In this document: in pieces, positions 1 to 11,764 of the stretch
Layout of the letters: the number at the start of each line of letters is the position of its first letter
Numbering within the stretch: the stretch's first letter is position 1
Source of the DNA: Favolaschia claudopus
Taxonomy: Eukaryota > Basidiomycota > Agaricomycetes > Agaricales > Mycenaceae
Length of the DNA stretch: 64,000 bases
Direction: 5' to 3'
NCBI GenBank assembly: GCA_037176885.1
Contig: JAWWNJ010000064.1
Span: forward strand, 682,001-746,000
Made by a program: the position numbers and the translations under genes
Notes under the pieces: model-generated
Told to the model about the DNA's origin: nothing
Seen by the model: only the letters and a program-made list of their open reading frames with translations
Databases searched by the model: none

Positions 1-71
1 GATTTCGAGCCCCCTCTTTCTGGCTATGGAGCTTTGAACAGCCAGGTCGGTGAGACTCAGTATTTTGCCCA

Positions 72-855
72 ATGTTAGTCCTCTCTACTCTATTCCGTTA
101 TTGTCTCTCAACATCGCATCTTTCAGTCGGCGTCGACGTGCAGCTTCCGCAAGCTCGCTTATATTCCCCCTCTCCGCCATCCTCTCCATCCTCCCATCTC
201 CCTTCAACACCGCCCGATTATACCATCCCATCCTCGGATCCGCCGCTCAAGAGCTACAGCTGGCGGATGCGCGGTGTAATGCTGGGCGATGGCTGTCCGA
301 CACACCTCGATCTCTCTCCAAACGGGCTTGAAGATCCATTGAAGGATGGTTCCATCGAGCAAGAGGAGGGCTTGGAGGAAGAGGAAGAGGAGGCATGGGA
401 GGATCAGGATCTGAATTGGCCATACTTTGTGGACCGGCAGGGCAAGAGTGCGTCGTCTCAGTTTTTTTCTCCACTAATTTGTGTGTTGCTCACTTACATT
501 CCCAGGCCATGACTTCTCTCAGCTGCCATGGGAGGAGAGCGTTGAGCCGCAAAATGAAGACGTCAAGATAAAATATGAAGAAATGTTTGATGACGGCCTA
601 CTGGGACTTTATTCGGATGTGGTGAGCACCACACACGAGGTGGAGGCATTGACGGAGCTCGACGAATTCGAGACGTGGCTGGTATTCCGTGTGCGAGCAG
701 CTCACGCAAAGGGCGAATCGGCAGTCGCCGCATTGCGGAAACTTTACGAAGGACTGCATGTTCTTCGTAAGACTGTCCACACCCTCAAGGCGGAGAATGC
801 TGAGCTCACGGGTCAATTGGGCAAAGTCAAAGCATTGGTTAATACTGCGATTTGA
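72..855 (+). CDS. Unidentified acidic protein with C-terminal coiled coil; start uncertain
   Basis: I do not recognise this protein. Two reading frames join across an intron from about 449 to 506 (GTGCGT...CCCAG), giving a continuous product that reads through FVDRQGK-S-HDFSQLPW. The middle is very acidic (a run of Glu near position 370-400), and the last 60 residues (ALRKLYEGLHVLRKTVHTL and onward) look like an amphipathic coiled coil ending at a stop at 853-855. An acceptor-like CTTTCAG near 126 suggests that the first exon could lie further left, possibly outside the window, so the ATG at 72 is only a placeholder. It converges on the minus-strand gene ending at 949, leaving under 100 bp between the two stops. 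Confidence 0.55.
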
Positions 856-948
856 ATGTATCTTCTACTTTACAAGCGTTTGTATTTATTCGTCTGTGTC
901 AATCAAGTTTCCGTACTGGTTCAAGCCTTTTTTCTGTGAGATCCCAAA

Positions 949-2861
949 TCATTTCTTCGTGATTTCTTCTAGCGTGCTAAACATCTCCAATCCCTCTGCC
1001 CACCGGGACTTCCGACTCTCCTCTCGCTCAGCAAACCCCTTCGGATCGTCTTGTGCAAATTTGCCTTGTGTCCTCCCATCGTTATCGGTATATTGAAACA
1101 GACCTCCCGCGGTGAATTGAGTGAACGACATCCGCTCATCTCCGTCTTGAACTGGTATGTTGGAATGGGCAATCGTGGCGGAAGGTAAGAGAATAAGTGC
1201 CCCCGCGGGAAACTCGACAACGAGTTTGACATCCCAGAGGATGAGGTGGCCACCTTTCGTAGCGTCGAAGTTACCGAGTGCCTGGACCGCACACCATCCG
1301 TACGGGAGATTGCGTATATCCCGATGCTTGAATGTCCATATATTCAGACCTAAATTGAACGCAGTGCAACAGAAAACGGAGCGGGCAAATGGGCGTCGTA
1401 GGCCAGGGCACCGCTCATCGAGCCTTTCGTTGTTCTTGCTGTAGTGATCATAAAGGCGTGGCGCCCACATTGCAAACGCCGCTGAGGAAAGGTACAAGAT
1501 CAGCACGCACGTCATTTTGAATATGCATGTTTTACTGACCGTCCGCAAATTGAGCCATTCTGTCGATATTATCGTCTGCCAGAAGACGCTCTGCCACCTC
1601 ACTGTAATCTCCACCGTCGAGCCACGTAGGATCGGATTGGCCAGCACCAAGAGTAAGTCCAACGTTGATAGCGGCAAATAGGCCGCGTCGGTGTTTCCGG
1701 AAAGAAGCAGGAAAATGTGTATCCTGCAATTGCTTCTTCATCGTAGCGTAGGCTCGCGAGACTGCTGTCCGATAGCCAGGCTGGTCAGGCTGCCCAACCA
1801 ATACCGAGAATATGCGCCCGTGAACATCAACGAGCGGCTTGCCCTTGCTACATCTGTGTTAGCTGAAGATTCAGCGTTAGGGAACACAGCACTCACATTC
1901 CGTCCCATTTGACCAACTGGAACCCTGCTGCCAACATCTCTGCGAGCGAACGTCGTTTTTTCGAGCCTCGGGTCTCTGCCGCAGTCTCTGCTTTGGCAAG
2001 GTATGCGGACGCGGTGGTTGGCAGCGCAAGTGCGTCAAAGTATGGCGTAGGGACATAAACCGCAGGTGTGACGTGCTCCTCGACAGTCGACTTGCGAGGA
2101 AGATGCCCTCGCGCTTTAATATCTTCATCGCGCGCGCGCGTTCGGCGTCGGTGACCGTTGGGAGGCTTTCCCGCCGCGACGACATCTTCAAAAATGGGTT
2201 CAGCGCGTTTGCGTTTTTTCTGCGCAGGCTGCGATGTCGATGGCGAGGCTGGCCGCTTGCTGTCGACTTGATTGAGAGGGTCGTTGTCGAACTCGTTGTC
2301 GACACCGCTGGGATCTAAAAGCGGTTCCAAGCCGTCCAGATCGTCGTCGAGCGCATGGTCGTTTGTGGATTCCGCCCCGGCATTGATTGCTTCGGTGAAG
2401 AGTGAGACGAAGTCGACGGCTACATCCAACCACCCGGAAAAGACAGTGCCTTTCCGGGTCTGCGGTGAAGTCATCAATAGATGTCTCTTCCTTTAAAACG
2501 AAACAAACGACTGACCTTGGGAAGGACTTTCCCTAACATCCTTCCAAAAACCTACAAAAGCAAATGGTCAGCCATGTTTGAAGTCTTCGAAGTGAGTGGC
2601 AACGGCCGAGGGAGCAGAGAAAGCGGCTCTGCTTGTTCCCGGGTTTGGGTCGCAAAGCAGCGCCGCCACCTCCGCTTCCTCGGCCGTTGCGCTAACACAG
2701 AATGACTTACCGGGCGCGATTCGGGGCTGCGGTGGTTTGTACAGCAACAAATGAGTATTTTCCTCAGTGCTGATTGCTGTGCGGAGTACAGGAATAGAAT
2801 CTTCAAAAAGAGCAGCCAGTGTCGGCGTATAATCGAGGTTAGTCGAGAAACGGACACTCAC
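949..2861 (-). CDS. TET/JBP-like 2-oxoglutarate/Fe(II) oxygenase family protein, N-terminal part disrupted
   Basis: Exons joined in frame are 949-1481, 1540-1853 and 1897 to about 2463, with introns 1482-1539 and 1854-1896. The C-terminal half resembles a fungal TET/JBP-type double-stranded beta-helix oxygenase found in many copies in agaricomycetes. It has an HxD-like motif (FKHRDI), a strand containing FDATKGGHLILWD and a distal His in SATIAHSNIP, consistent with the Fe(II) triad. The N-terminal segment is low complexity and basic, with an acidic stretch. Upstream, a further family-like segment (KPPQPRIAPGKSF..., then AEEAEVAALL) runs into an in-frame TGA at 2568-2570, after which the same frame continues plausibly (PFAFVGFWKDV). 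No intron with standard sites removes it. Fungal TET/JBP proteins are proposed DNA/RNA base oxygenases; the activity of this copy is unknown. Family call fairly sure; integrity doubtful. Confidence 0.6.
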
Positions 2862-3169
2862 ATTGTGGAGACTTGATCGTGGTGTGGGTGAATGTGGGTG
2901 CCTCGGAAATTGTCACAAAGTGACATGTCACACGCCCTCTGCTCACTGCTTCCCCTCGTCCCACCGCAACTCAACTCTAACACCCCCAAGAGATCTGGCG
3001 CGCGAGTTAACGCAGAGGTGGCACGGTGATCCCAATCAAGGCACAACCAGACTGAAATTGGAGGATCGCGGGGTTTGTGGTGTTTTGAATCCGGATTTTG
3101 GTATGTTTTTTTGTCTCGCTCTTTGTCGTCCATACCGATCCGCTGAGATTGTCCCTTGTCGACGCAGCT

Positions 3170-3340
3170 GCTGCCGCCTCTAGCGCTCGTATCCCGCCAC
3201 TCGTGCTTGTGCCCGCTCGCGTGTCCCCATCCCGCCGCTCGCGTGCCCCATCCCGCCGCTCGCGTGCCAAACGCCGCCACTCGCGTTTGCCTAGCCATCG
3301 CTCGCGTTTGCCCAGCCCGCCACTTGCGCTCGTCTCAACG
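3170..3340. repeat. GC-rich degenerate tandem repeat, about 21 bp unit
   Basis: The motif CCGCYRCTCGCGTKC recurs six or more times at roughly 21 bp spacing (for example CATCCCGCCGCTCGCGTGCC twice in direct succession), with looser relatives continuing to about 3660. Open frames across it on several strands are a by-product of base composition; none looks like a protein. The surrounding stretch 2862-4001 contains no gene I can support. Confidence 0.6.
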
Positions 3341-4001
3341 TGAAACCGACCGGCTCTCGACTGCCGAACCCCCAGTCCACTGCTCGCGTGTCAAAGAACG
3401 TCGCCAACAAAGGAACGAGCCGTTCTGGCTGCACCCTCTCACTCTCCCGTCTCTCCCCGCCTCTCCGACACCAGCCACAACAACCCAACCGCGCCGTCGC
3501 ACTCAACGCGCGTTGGGTTTGAAACCCCGCCACTGGCACTGTAAACCCCTCCGCTGCTCGCGTTCCACAACTCTGCCTCTCGCATCTCGCAACCCCGGCC
3601 ACTGGCGCGTTTTGCGTTGCAAACCCCGCCCCTTGCGTCCGCTCAACCCGCGTGTTCGTGTCGATACCGCGCCGTACGCGTACGAAACCGCACCGTCAGC
3701 GTTTCCAAACCCACCCCCTCTCCCTTGACAGGGGAAGAAATCCCTTTTCTTCCTCCTCGTCCCGACTCGCTGCCACCATCGCCGACTTCGTTCGCCCCCG
3801 TTCGCGTTTGATACGTTTCGCGCTGGCCGCAATCTCCTTCGCTTGACAACGCCACGGCCGCCCCGTGCGCCGAATTCTTAGGAAAGTAAATACACACCCT
3901 TTGTTGCCAATTAACTTCAATAAATCACTTTTCTTGCGAACGATACTGCAGCAAAGAGGTTGATAAAAACATCAATAGATTCAGTTCACAAGGTGTACAA
4001 A

Positions 4002-7000
4002 TTACTGAGAATACCACGGCCATGGACGATAAAGTTGTTGGTCAAAAGGAGGATATGATGATACTTGGGGGGTATCAGTGGTGGCAGCCGAGGAGGAGGA
4101 GGGATTGGGGGGATGCGGATAGGCGGGGGCTGATGGCTCTAACGGAGGAAAGCGAGGCATGAAGTGGTGCGGGGGGGCGTGCATGTGAGTTGGTGCGTGA
4201 GATGTAGCCGAAGATTCGGAGGGATAGCGCTGGAGGGACTGGATGGCGGGTGGAGAGAACGAGGGCGGCGCTGAAGCTGGTGGAGGCAAGAGCTGAGCGC
4301 GAGACAAATCGTGTGGGAAGTGAGTGCCGGCGAATGACGGCAATACTGAGGAGGTGGGTGGGAGTGCACGAGGGGCGGGGCGAGCCGATGTTCGCCGTGG
4401 TGGTCTGGGAGGCGCAGGTAGAAAGGATGGTGGGACGCGAGCGCCCCCGGTTGACGAAGACAGCAAATGCCCGGCCGGAGCTGGATCGCCGCCAGTTGTT
4501 ACGGATGTCGAACTAGATGCCAGCGACACGGACGGTGCGCGAAGGGCGGAGGGAGCCTGATGGATACGAGCGTTGAGGTCGCTACGCGGTCGCGCTGGGA
4601 CGCGAGCGGCGGGCACCGTGCCTGTGCGCTTCTTGCGTGCATCGATCTCCTTCGCCGCACTTTCAGTGACAATGCGATCGACATCCATTGGAACGGAGTT
4701 GACGCGATATCTCTGAACGTACACGGCGTCACGCATTTGAGCGGTGTTCAAGACAACGTCGTCGACATTCTTTGTGTGGGAAACTCGTGCAGCGGTCTGG
4801 CTCGTTTTTACTCGCTCTTGGAAGACCGGAACCGAGGCGGTGGTGGCGCACAAGTTGTCTTTACAATTGTGCTGAACGTTGACGGTGCACAGGACATCCT
4901 GAAATTGTGAGTTAGCTTGACCTGCGTTGGACTCAACCACATACTTTGCCATGTAAGGCCGCCCATTCCTCACTCAGTACCACCGACGGCATACCATATC
5001 GTTCGCGGGTGGTGTTGACGACTGCTCTTCGCAAGAGCACCACATTGAGCTCGGATTCTTGTGTTGCTTGAGGGTCAACGCGGTGTAGTATTTCTTCGAC
5101 ACGGCCCACGAAGGTGTCACCGGAGCGACGCCAGTCGTGGGCGACGACAAAGTTGCCGGGCGCGCATGTATCACCGTTTTCAATGACGAGGGATTTGTTG
5201 GTCTGATATAGGCCAGGTTTAGCAGACCACGATTGAACGCGCTGTCCTGTGATTGTGTGGGACATCAGACGCGGCTTGAGCTGGTCTGCCGTTGAGTTGC
5301 CTGTGGGGCCTTCAATAGAACGAGATCCCTTTGAAAGAGAGAAGTGGGACATACCTGGCACAGAAGATTTCTTTTGGTCAAGACCAAGGTAAGCAGTAAC
5401 AGTACTTCGCCCCTGAACGAGCCGTCGCGGCCCCTCGCCAATACTCCTCCAAGCAGTCCGTTCTCGGGTAAAAGCAAATCGGGGTGTGTTACGACCAGTG
5501 GACGAGTCCTCCACAAACTCAGCCTCTTTCAGAACAAAGAGGCCACCGCTGAGCAGGTGTCGAATACGATTACCTTGAGCAAAGGCATGTGCGATGTCTC
5601 GTGAAGGTGCATGGCGATTAGAATGCACGCTCTTAGCCCGTATGATAGCATTGAAAGACTCAAATGCTTCCGTTGCAAAGAGGATAGCGGGTCCAAAGCG
5701 ACGAATATGTGCGGGTAAGTGGAGGATAATGTGAAATTTTGGTTTATTAAACCATCGCGTTGTCCACTTGGCGGCGCATAAGAGAAAATGATCAATCTCC
5801 TTTGTTACCAGCGTCTGCGAAAAAGGTTGAGGCACCCTACAGCTTGAAAGTTCACGGCACGCACCACATAGCTTCCAATGTCTTCAATCTCAGGCTGCCA
5901 AATGAGCGGTACAAGTTTGGAAAGAGCTTGCCATGTCTCGAGACACTCCGAAGACACTAGGTCATACAACACGAATGGAGCGACTTGAGCTATCGCGCGA
6001 AAATCGCGGCCAGTAAGAGAGCCAGAATATTGCACGAGAGTTCTGCCAGCAAGTGGGGAAATTCCCAGGCCCGTGACATCAACGGATGTCAGACGTGCAA
6101 TGAGCAGCTCTTTCTTTTCGTCTTTACCTTTGAGCTGCGCAATCACATCGCGCCAAAGGTATTTCACGAAACCGAGCAGAATAACATGCAAGATTTCCAC
6201 TGGTGTATCTTGATGCGGATCCAGACCTACCGAGAACTCTTTTCAGCTGGTCGCTTGAATATAGATAAATGAATCACACCTCTAATCCGCCAGACGGGAC
6301 TCGTCGTCTCCTTAGGCAGCGCCGCTACAGCGGCATCCAAAGCAGCTTGTTTAGTCTGAGCACCGCGTTTTTTGTGGTAAGATGCAAATAGTTTCTCGAT
6401 GAACACCAGCTGAAAGGTGTCTTTGAGCCCGGTCTCCGTACGCAAGCTCTTGATCTTCGTTTTGGTGTCTAGCTTGGTTGACGCCTCAGTAAAGAAGGAT
6501 CGCAACTTATCCGTAGTCTCGGGTTTACGCCGCAATTTCCCGACCTGTTTGTAACTCAGTGTTTGTGGGATTGATGTATGGAGATCTCACCTTCATGAAC
6601 GACTTTACACGCTGAACCATATCGCTCATTGTCTCTTGAAATCTTTTCGCCGGCTTACGTTTTTCAGCTCCCCTGGGTGCTGCCTTGTCACTCTCGGGCT
6701 CGCTTGAAACATCACTGCCAGCAACACTGGCACCATCGCTCTGAACGCTCTCAGCATCGCTCGGGGCTCTTTGGTGTCGAGATGGAGCGGGGGCGTCATC
6801 CCCGTCATCCCCGTCCATAGCATCGTGACCTTTGACCCAACAAGCACGGCAGAATAACTTGCCGCGAAGCCCTATATGACACGCAAACTCGCTTTGCATT
6901 GGATTGTCGCCGAGCAGCGCGAGGACCTCAGGAATGACCAAGACCGGTTCATTATGCTCAATGTCCCACACCCAGATTCCGTCTCCCTGAGCCTGCCTAC

Positions 7001-8918
7001 AAAAAACTGTCAGTCAGCTTCCACATATCACATTCCGAGGCTCACTCCAACTGTTCGACGATCCCGTCCAACATTTCCAGCGGTTGAGCGATGTTGGAAG
7101 TGCAAAGAAAATGGATGTTGTACTCTTTTTGAGCCTCAGCGCGTGGTAATCCTGCAGGCGTCATCAAGAAACTATTGTGTTCGTTCCATTTCTTCGAGAC
7201 ATTTCCCGAGGTATCGTCGCAGTAAACCCACATCGGAAATACGACAACGCGAGAGCCGTTGGCTTTGGCGCGCCAACGATTGCCTTCGCTTGGATTGGTA
7301 TGATCCCACGAACGAGATTGGTGTGTGTCGGGATTATACACGTCTAAAAATGTATCAGAAAGAGAATTGTGCGTATCAATGACTGGAGGCAACCAAGTAT
7401 TTTCGACGGATGCGGAACATTGTGCAATCCAGCATCGGTTTGGAACTGAAGAAAATTCTTAAGAAACCGACGTGCAGAGACCTCGTAGTCGTCAGTCTGG
7501 ATAATACGCCACCCAGAAACAGTATCCGTGGAGATTGCGACCATACGCCAACACTTGGCAAAGAACTCCCCGCCACGAGAGAACCAGCGGATGGGGACAC
7601 AAAATTCGCCCTCCGCTGAGTCAAGCATTGCCGGCTCATAGATGTAATAATCCTGAGCGGAGATGCGGACCATAGGCGTCGTCTGCTCGTCGGGAAGTTC
7701 GTGGAGCCAACGCTCCCCCTGACGGGCCTCCGATAACTTTTCGCCGCTATCTTCGGGATAAAAATGCAGGTGCGGCCGTACTCGAGGATTAGCCATTTCC
7801 TATATCTAGCTTTAACAGATTCAAGAGGTTCGCAGTTGAGCTTCACCTACCTGAGCAATGATTTGAGCCAAACTGTTGACAAAATACTTATGCCCGAGAG
7901 CGCCATCATAAGCCAACGTCTCGATTCCGCACACTTTTTGCAAAGCGAGATTGATTTTTTGCATTTGCTTGATGCTCGGGACGTCGTCCACCTCGTTTAC
8001 TTTAAGAAGCCATAGAAAAAGGTCTAGTTGCTTTTGTGAGAAGACTGAGCGCGGTAAATGCATGAGGATGTCGAGCGTGCATGACTGGATAATAGTCAGG
8101 ATGCATGCTACGGCGAGATTGTGTCACTCACAATACGATCTGGCCAAGGAAACCAATACCGATCGCTCCCAGTTTCATCTTGCATTCGAGCGCGTTTGGT
8201 CGGGGGTGGCCCAAACCTGGTGCTATGCTCGGATTCTGCAGATTTGGGAACCTCTAAATAGTTTAGGATTTGAGTGATTGTTCGTGGCTTCAGTGAGTAC
8301 ACACCATTGACCTCCGGCTCCCTCAAGCTTTCAGTTTCCGAGTCGGACCGTTCTTCAGGTTCTTCGTCGGAAACAGGCAAATCAAATCTCTCTAGAATAT
8401 TGCCCGCAATGAGAGCGACAGCTTGCTCATCGGCTGACATGGCGAGTTCTCCTTCATTGTTGATTTCCATTAGATTCCAATTAATACCGACTCCTGGCGG
8501 AGATTCGGGATGTTGGTATGCACTTTCAGGATAAGGACGGACGCCTGGGCCGCTGAGTGATGCAAGGAGATGGCGCAGAGCGTCTTCCGACACCTTTGAT
8601 TCCGTTGGCGGGTTCGTAAATGCGGGTTGGGTGGCGCGTTGAGTTTCAAGAGCATCGTCCAAATGTATACGGTGTGTCGAAGTCTGCTCATGGCGGCGGC
8701 GATTGTAGTCCGTTTGATGTGAAACCCCGTCCCGGCATATTAGACAACGAGCAGCCTTGCCGTTTGGATCTGCACTGAAGTCCCAAACGACGAGAGCTTG
8801 AACAAAATTTGAGTGAAGTCCCGAAAAGGAGAAAACTAATTATTACGCACACGGCGGGGTGAGGTTGGCCGTTGATTGCATCACTTATCCAGGGCACGAG
8901 AGTCAAAACGTCTGGCAA
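4002..8918 (-). CDS. CACTA/Tnp2-like transposase-related protein, apparently intact, about 10 exons
   Basis: Coding exons are about 8790-8132, 8084-7851, 7799-7394, 7343-7046, 6996-6591, 6544-6280, 6226-5865, 5814-4945 and 4898-4002. Every intron is 46-53 bp with GT-AG ends and the phases add up from 8132 onward, giving more than 1,400 residues without a stop. A first exon near 8918-8855 (MPDVLTLVPWISDAING) is likely but its splice phase was not settled. Visible parts: an N-terminal Cys2-His2-like finger (CLIC...RHEQTSTH), the block QEMANPRVRPHLHFYPED, the block VYCDDTSGNVSKKWNEHNSF with acidic residues, a Cys/His block (FACHIGLRGKLFCRACWVKG), then LHVILLGFVKYLWRD and RRFGPAILFATEAFESFNAI. 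The tail is Pro/Ser-rich. These blocks recur in a multicopy agaricomycete family that I associate with Tnp2-type CACTA transposases. DDE residues were not assigned. Terminal inverted repeats were not found by eye. Confidence 0.65.
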
Positions 8919-9575
8919 TGAGCAAGGGATAGCTCAAGAAAAACGAGCGGGAGTTAGTTCCGACAAAAAAAGAGCTCAAGCTGCATTTGATTTTGACCGG
9001 CATACATTTGAAATATTCTAAGTCTGGGCTAAATCAAATGTGCACGCGATTCAAAACTCGGATCAACTATCGTTTGATTCCTTTTATTGTGCGCTGTGTT
9101 CATCCGAAGGTCTGGCTGTGTAGATACCAAGTTAGTTGTAGGCGCTAGGTGGTCGCGGCCTGAGTGACTCCAAGTTAAAGATAGTACTAAGGCTGCGCTG
9201 AACAGCTTTCAATTCAAAGGCAACCCTCTGCACGTATAAGAAATGGAATCAAGCACAGAAAGACGTCGACTAAGCAAGTGATTTTTGTGCCGCCTTCAGT
9301 CAAGAATCAAGATCAATGAAGTCTTCCTTTCTCGCCGAGTCACCCGTTACAGTTGACATTGTGGACATCGCGGTGGATTGCACGGCCAGGAATACAGTGG
9401 ATTGCAGCGCACGAGTAGATTTTGCTGTTTTTCGATCAAGATGGTTTTCGTAGTGAATTGCCGATTCGCAGCCGACCCGGCCCATCAGTAGTGGATGATT
9501 GCATCTGCACCCAGAAAAAAACCATGTTCAGGCCCAAAATCCTCTTCTCGCAATCAACTCCTCTCTCTCAACAAA
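8919..9575. other. Intergenic stretch without a supported gene
   Basis: This separates the start of the transposase-like gene from the 3' end of the PIG-S gene. A 61-codon minus-strand frame at 9300-9485 is open but shows no family resemblance or splice partners, so it is not annotated. If the transposase-like gene is mobile, one element end should lie here; no clear terminal repeat is visible. Confidence 0.4.
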
Positions 9576-11525
9576 TCACTGCACCCTAACAGCTTCCCTT
9601 CTCTGTTTCCGCCACGCCACCACCTCCCTAATCGCTGCCGCCGCCAACGGAATCGTCGCGCTCGCAAACAGCGGGGAATATACCGCGTATTTGTGTTCCG
9701 CGGGGAAGTACAAAAGCGCGAGCATCTTAGGGGAGAAGAAGGCGCGCGAGGCGCGGGTGAGGGCGGTGGAGGAGTGGTGGAGGGTGGAGGGGAGGGAGAG
9801 GGAGGGGGTGTATAGCTGGGGTGTGAGGCATCAGTAAAATAATTCGAGAAAGGAAGGGGAGATGAAAACGAGTATTCGAGGAAAATAAATGGGGGAGGAA
9901 AATAGAAAAAAAATGTGTAAGAAGCAGAAAACACACCTCCTCAAGCGCGCTCAAGCTATCTAACACATCCCCTCGCACATCCTCCCCCACAGGCATATTC
10001 TCGATCTGATCCACGAGTTTGACGATGCTTTGCAGGGTGTCGTATGCGCCTTTGGCGTTTTCGGAGGTGCGCCGGCGGAGGAGGGCGTCGAGTTGCCAGC
10101 CAGTCAAAGCGTCTGTCGTCGTCTGGAGATCACCCGGTAAACTGGGCACGCCGAGGAGGGAGAGGAGTTGGGTTGCGAAGGTGGAGAAGAGGGCGTGCAG
10201 GGCGGAGGGGGGGAGGGGCGCGTTGGCGTTGGTATCTTGCTGCAGTTCTGATTCTACGGAGGGTGGGTTGTAGATGACGATTCCGCCCCATTGAGGGAGG
10301 AGGAATGCGTTCGAGGTGGATGGGAGGCCTGCGAAAAAAAATTGTTAAAATTTGGAAGGATATAATACTTGTGTGATTGAGGTGTTAAATGCACCATTTG
10401 AGTCTAGGATCTTCAACGGTCGCCGAGAGGCGGAGGGGACGAATACGATGAAGTGTAGTACGGGGTCGTTGGAGACGCTTGATGCTGTTTGTCGTGAGAT
10501 TGATTAGCTCAAATCAAATAGGAATGGATGAAGCAAGAAGGAAAGAAGGAAGGGAAAGTGAATTTCTTTACTTACAAAGGCTCCATTCGGCGGAGTTGAC
10601 GAATACGGTTAGGTCTTCCTGTGTCAATCCGTGATGTCCATCTTGAATTGGGGTAGGGGAGAATGCGAGGGGCGCGTGGAATTGGACTTGGCTTTCAATT
10701 GTGAAGTTGTGGAGGACTGAGAGGGGGGTTAGGATTGGGGAGAGGTGGCCTTTCGCGAGTTGGATTAATTCGGGGAAGACGGAGATGAGGAGAGATGCAA
10801 CATACGGGAAATTGCGCCGGAGATATCCCAGCCGGAAATGGCTCCGCCTGCGGCGGCGTCCTCGTTTAATAAGGTGAATGCCAGGCGGTAGCGCGGGGAA
10901 TATTGGGCGACGCGGTGTGCGTCGGTTGGGGGAACGAGGAGGAGGGTTAATAGGTCGGCTAACTTTGACACTGTATAAAGTTGAACCAGAGTTGAAATCT
11001 CGAAATGCTACTCAAAAACGCGGTTGGGAATCTCACAAGTTGCGGGTCGGACTGGATATTTTAGGTGTCGGTCTTTGGCGGATGGGACGTCTTCAGCTGC
11101 ACGAACGACGTAGGAGTCGGTGGGGTTGGCGGGATCTGCCGGATATCTTAATGAGAGAGGCGAACTTGAGGCGGCTGAGGCCACACACCATTCTGTTGGC
11201 GGACTTGCACATCTAGTCCATGAGACTTGTAAATCCTGTCATCCAATAACCTTTGGAGAGAGGTAGATATGGAAGGATCTTGTACGTTCTCGAGTTGAAT
11301 TTGCACAGGAAAGCGAAGATGGTTTGCTGCTTGAGCGTGAACACGGTTTGTGGGTAACGAGAGACGTTCAATGCTTGTGATGTGCCACCAAAGTGGAATT
11401 GCCGCAATAATAAAGAGCCAATAGGAAGCTATTATGAGTCTGCGGATGTAGTCTGACTGATAGAACAGACGAGACGGGTCGCGGAGAGATGTGCCATCCG
11501 GATGAACATGAACATGGGGTGGCAT
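9576..11525 (-). CDS. GPI transamidase component PIG-S (Gpi17 homologue)
   Basis: PIG-S/Gpi17 is a subunit of the ER-membrane GPI transamidase, which swaps a C-terminal peptide for a GPI anchor. The start at 11525 opens with a short cytosolic stretch. A transmembrane helix follows (RLIIASYWLFIIAAIPLWW), then the luminal opening typical of the family (RLSLPTNRVHAQ). Later exons give SPRYRLAFTLLNED, LTPLSVLHNFTIESQ and DLQTTTDALTGWQLDALLRR. The end reads ALTRASRAFFSPKMLALLYF and EHKYAVYSPLFA, followed by a second hydrophobic segment and WRKQRREAVRVQ before the stop at 9576-9578. The two-helix layout with a large luminal domain matches the family. Joins such as ATTTCCC|GTATGT...AAAG|GCCACC keep frame. 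One early junction (near 11170) needs a very short intron of about 38 bp. The start faces the Snt1-like gene across 239 bp. Confidence 0.88.
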
Positions 11526-11764
11526 AGGTGTGTGTGGTTGTTTACCCAACAAGGCTGTGGGCAAACACAACAGTTGCACCTTTTCAACCACGCCCATATT
11601 CCAATCCCTCTCTCCCATCCACCTCAACAACCCATCCCATCTACATCCTTGCATTCAACCCTTTCACGCCTCTGCATCTTCTTGCACGCCTGAACGTTGA
11701 ATTCAAGCGCCAGCACCCTCCCAAGAGCTCTTTCGTGGCTCCTGACTGTATTTCCTGCTGCACC
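11526..11764. promoter_or_regulatory. Shared divergent promoter between PIG-S and Snt1-like genes
   Basis: The two start codons point away from each other across 239 bp that are C- and CT-rich on the plus strand, as is common for promoters of filamentous fungi. No specific TATA box or operator was recognised; the call rests on layout. Confidence 0.4.

Noticed and set aside
3098..3832. Several open frames on both strands giving Arg/Ser/Pro-rich products
   Set aside because: They overlap a GC-rich tandem repeat, are open in many frames at once and show no splice structure or family resemblance.
9300..9485. Minus-strand 61-codon frame downstream of PIG-S
   Set aside because: Short, no family, no splice partner; kept only as a remark in the intergenic entry.
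10019..10277. Plus-strand frames inside the PIG-S gene
   Set aside because: They are shadows of the PIG-S exons, with biased Arg/Gly composition.
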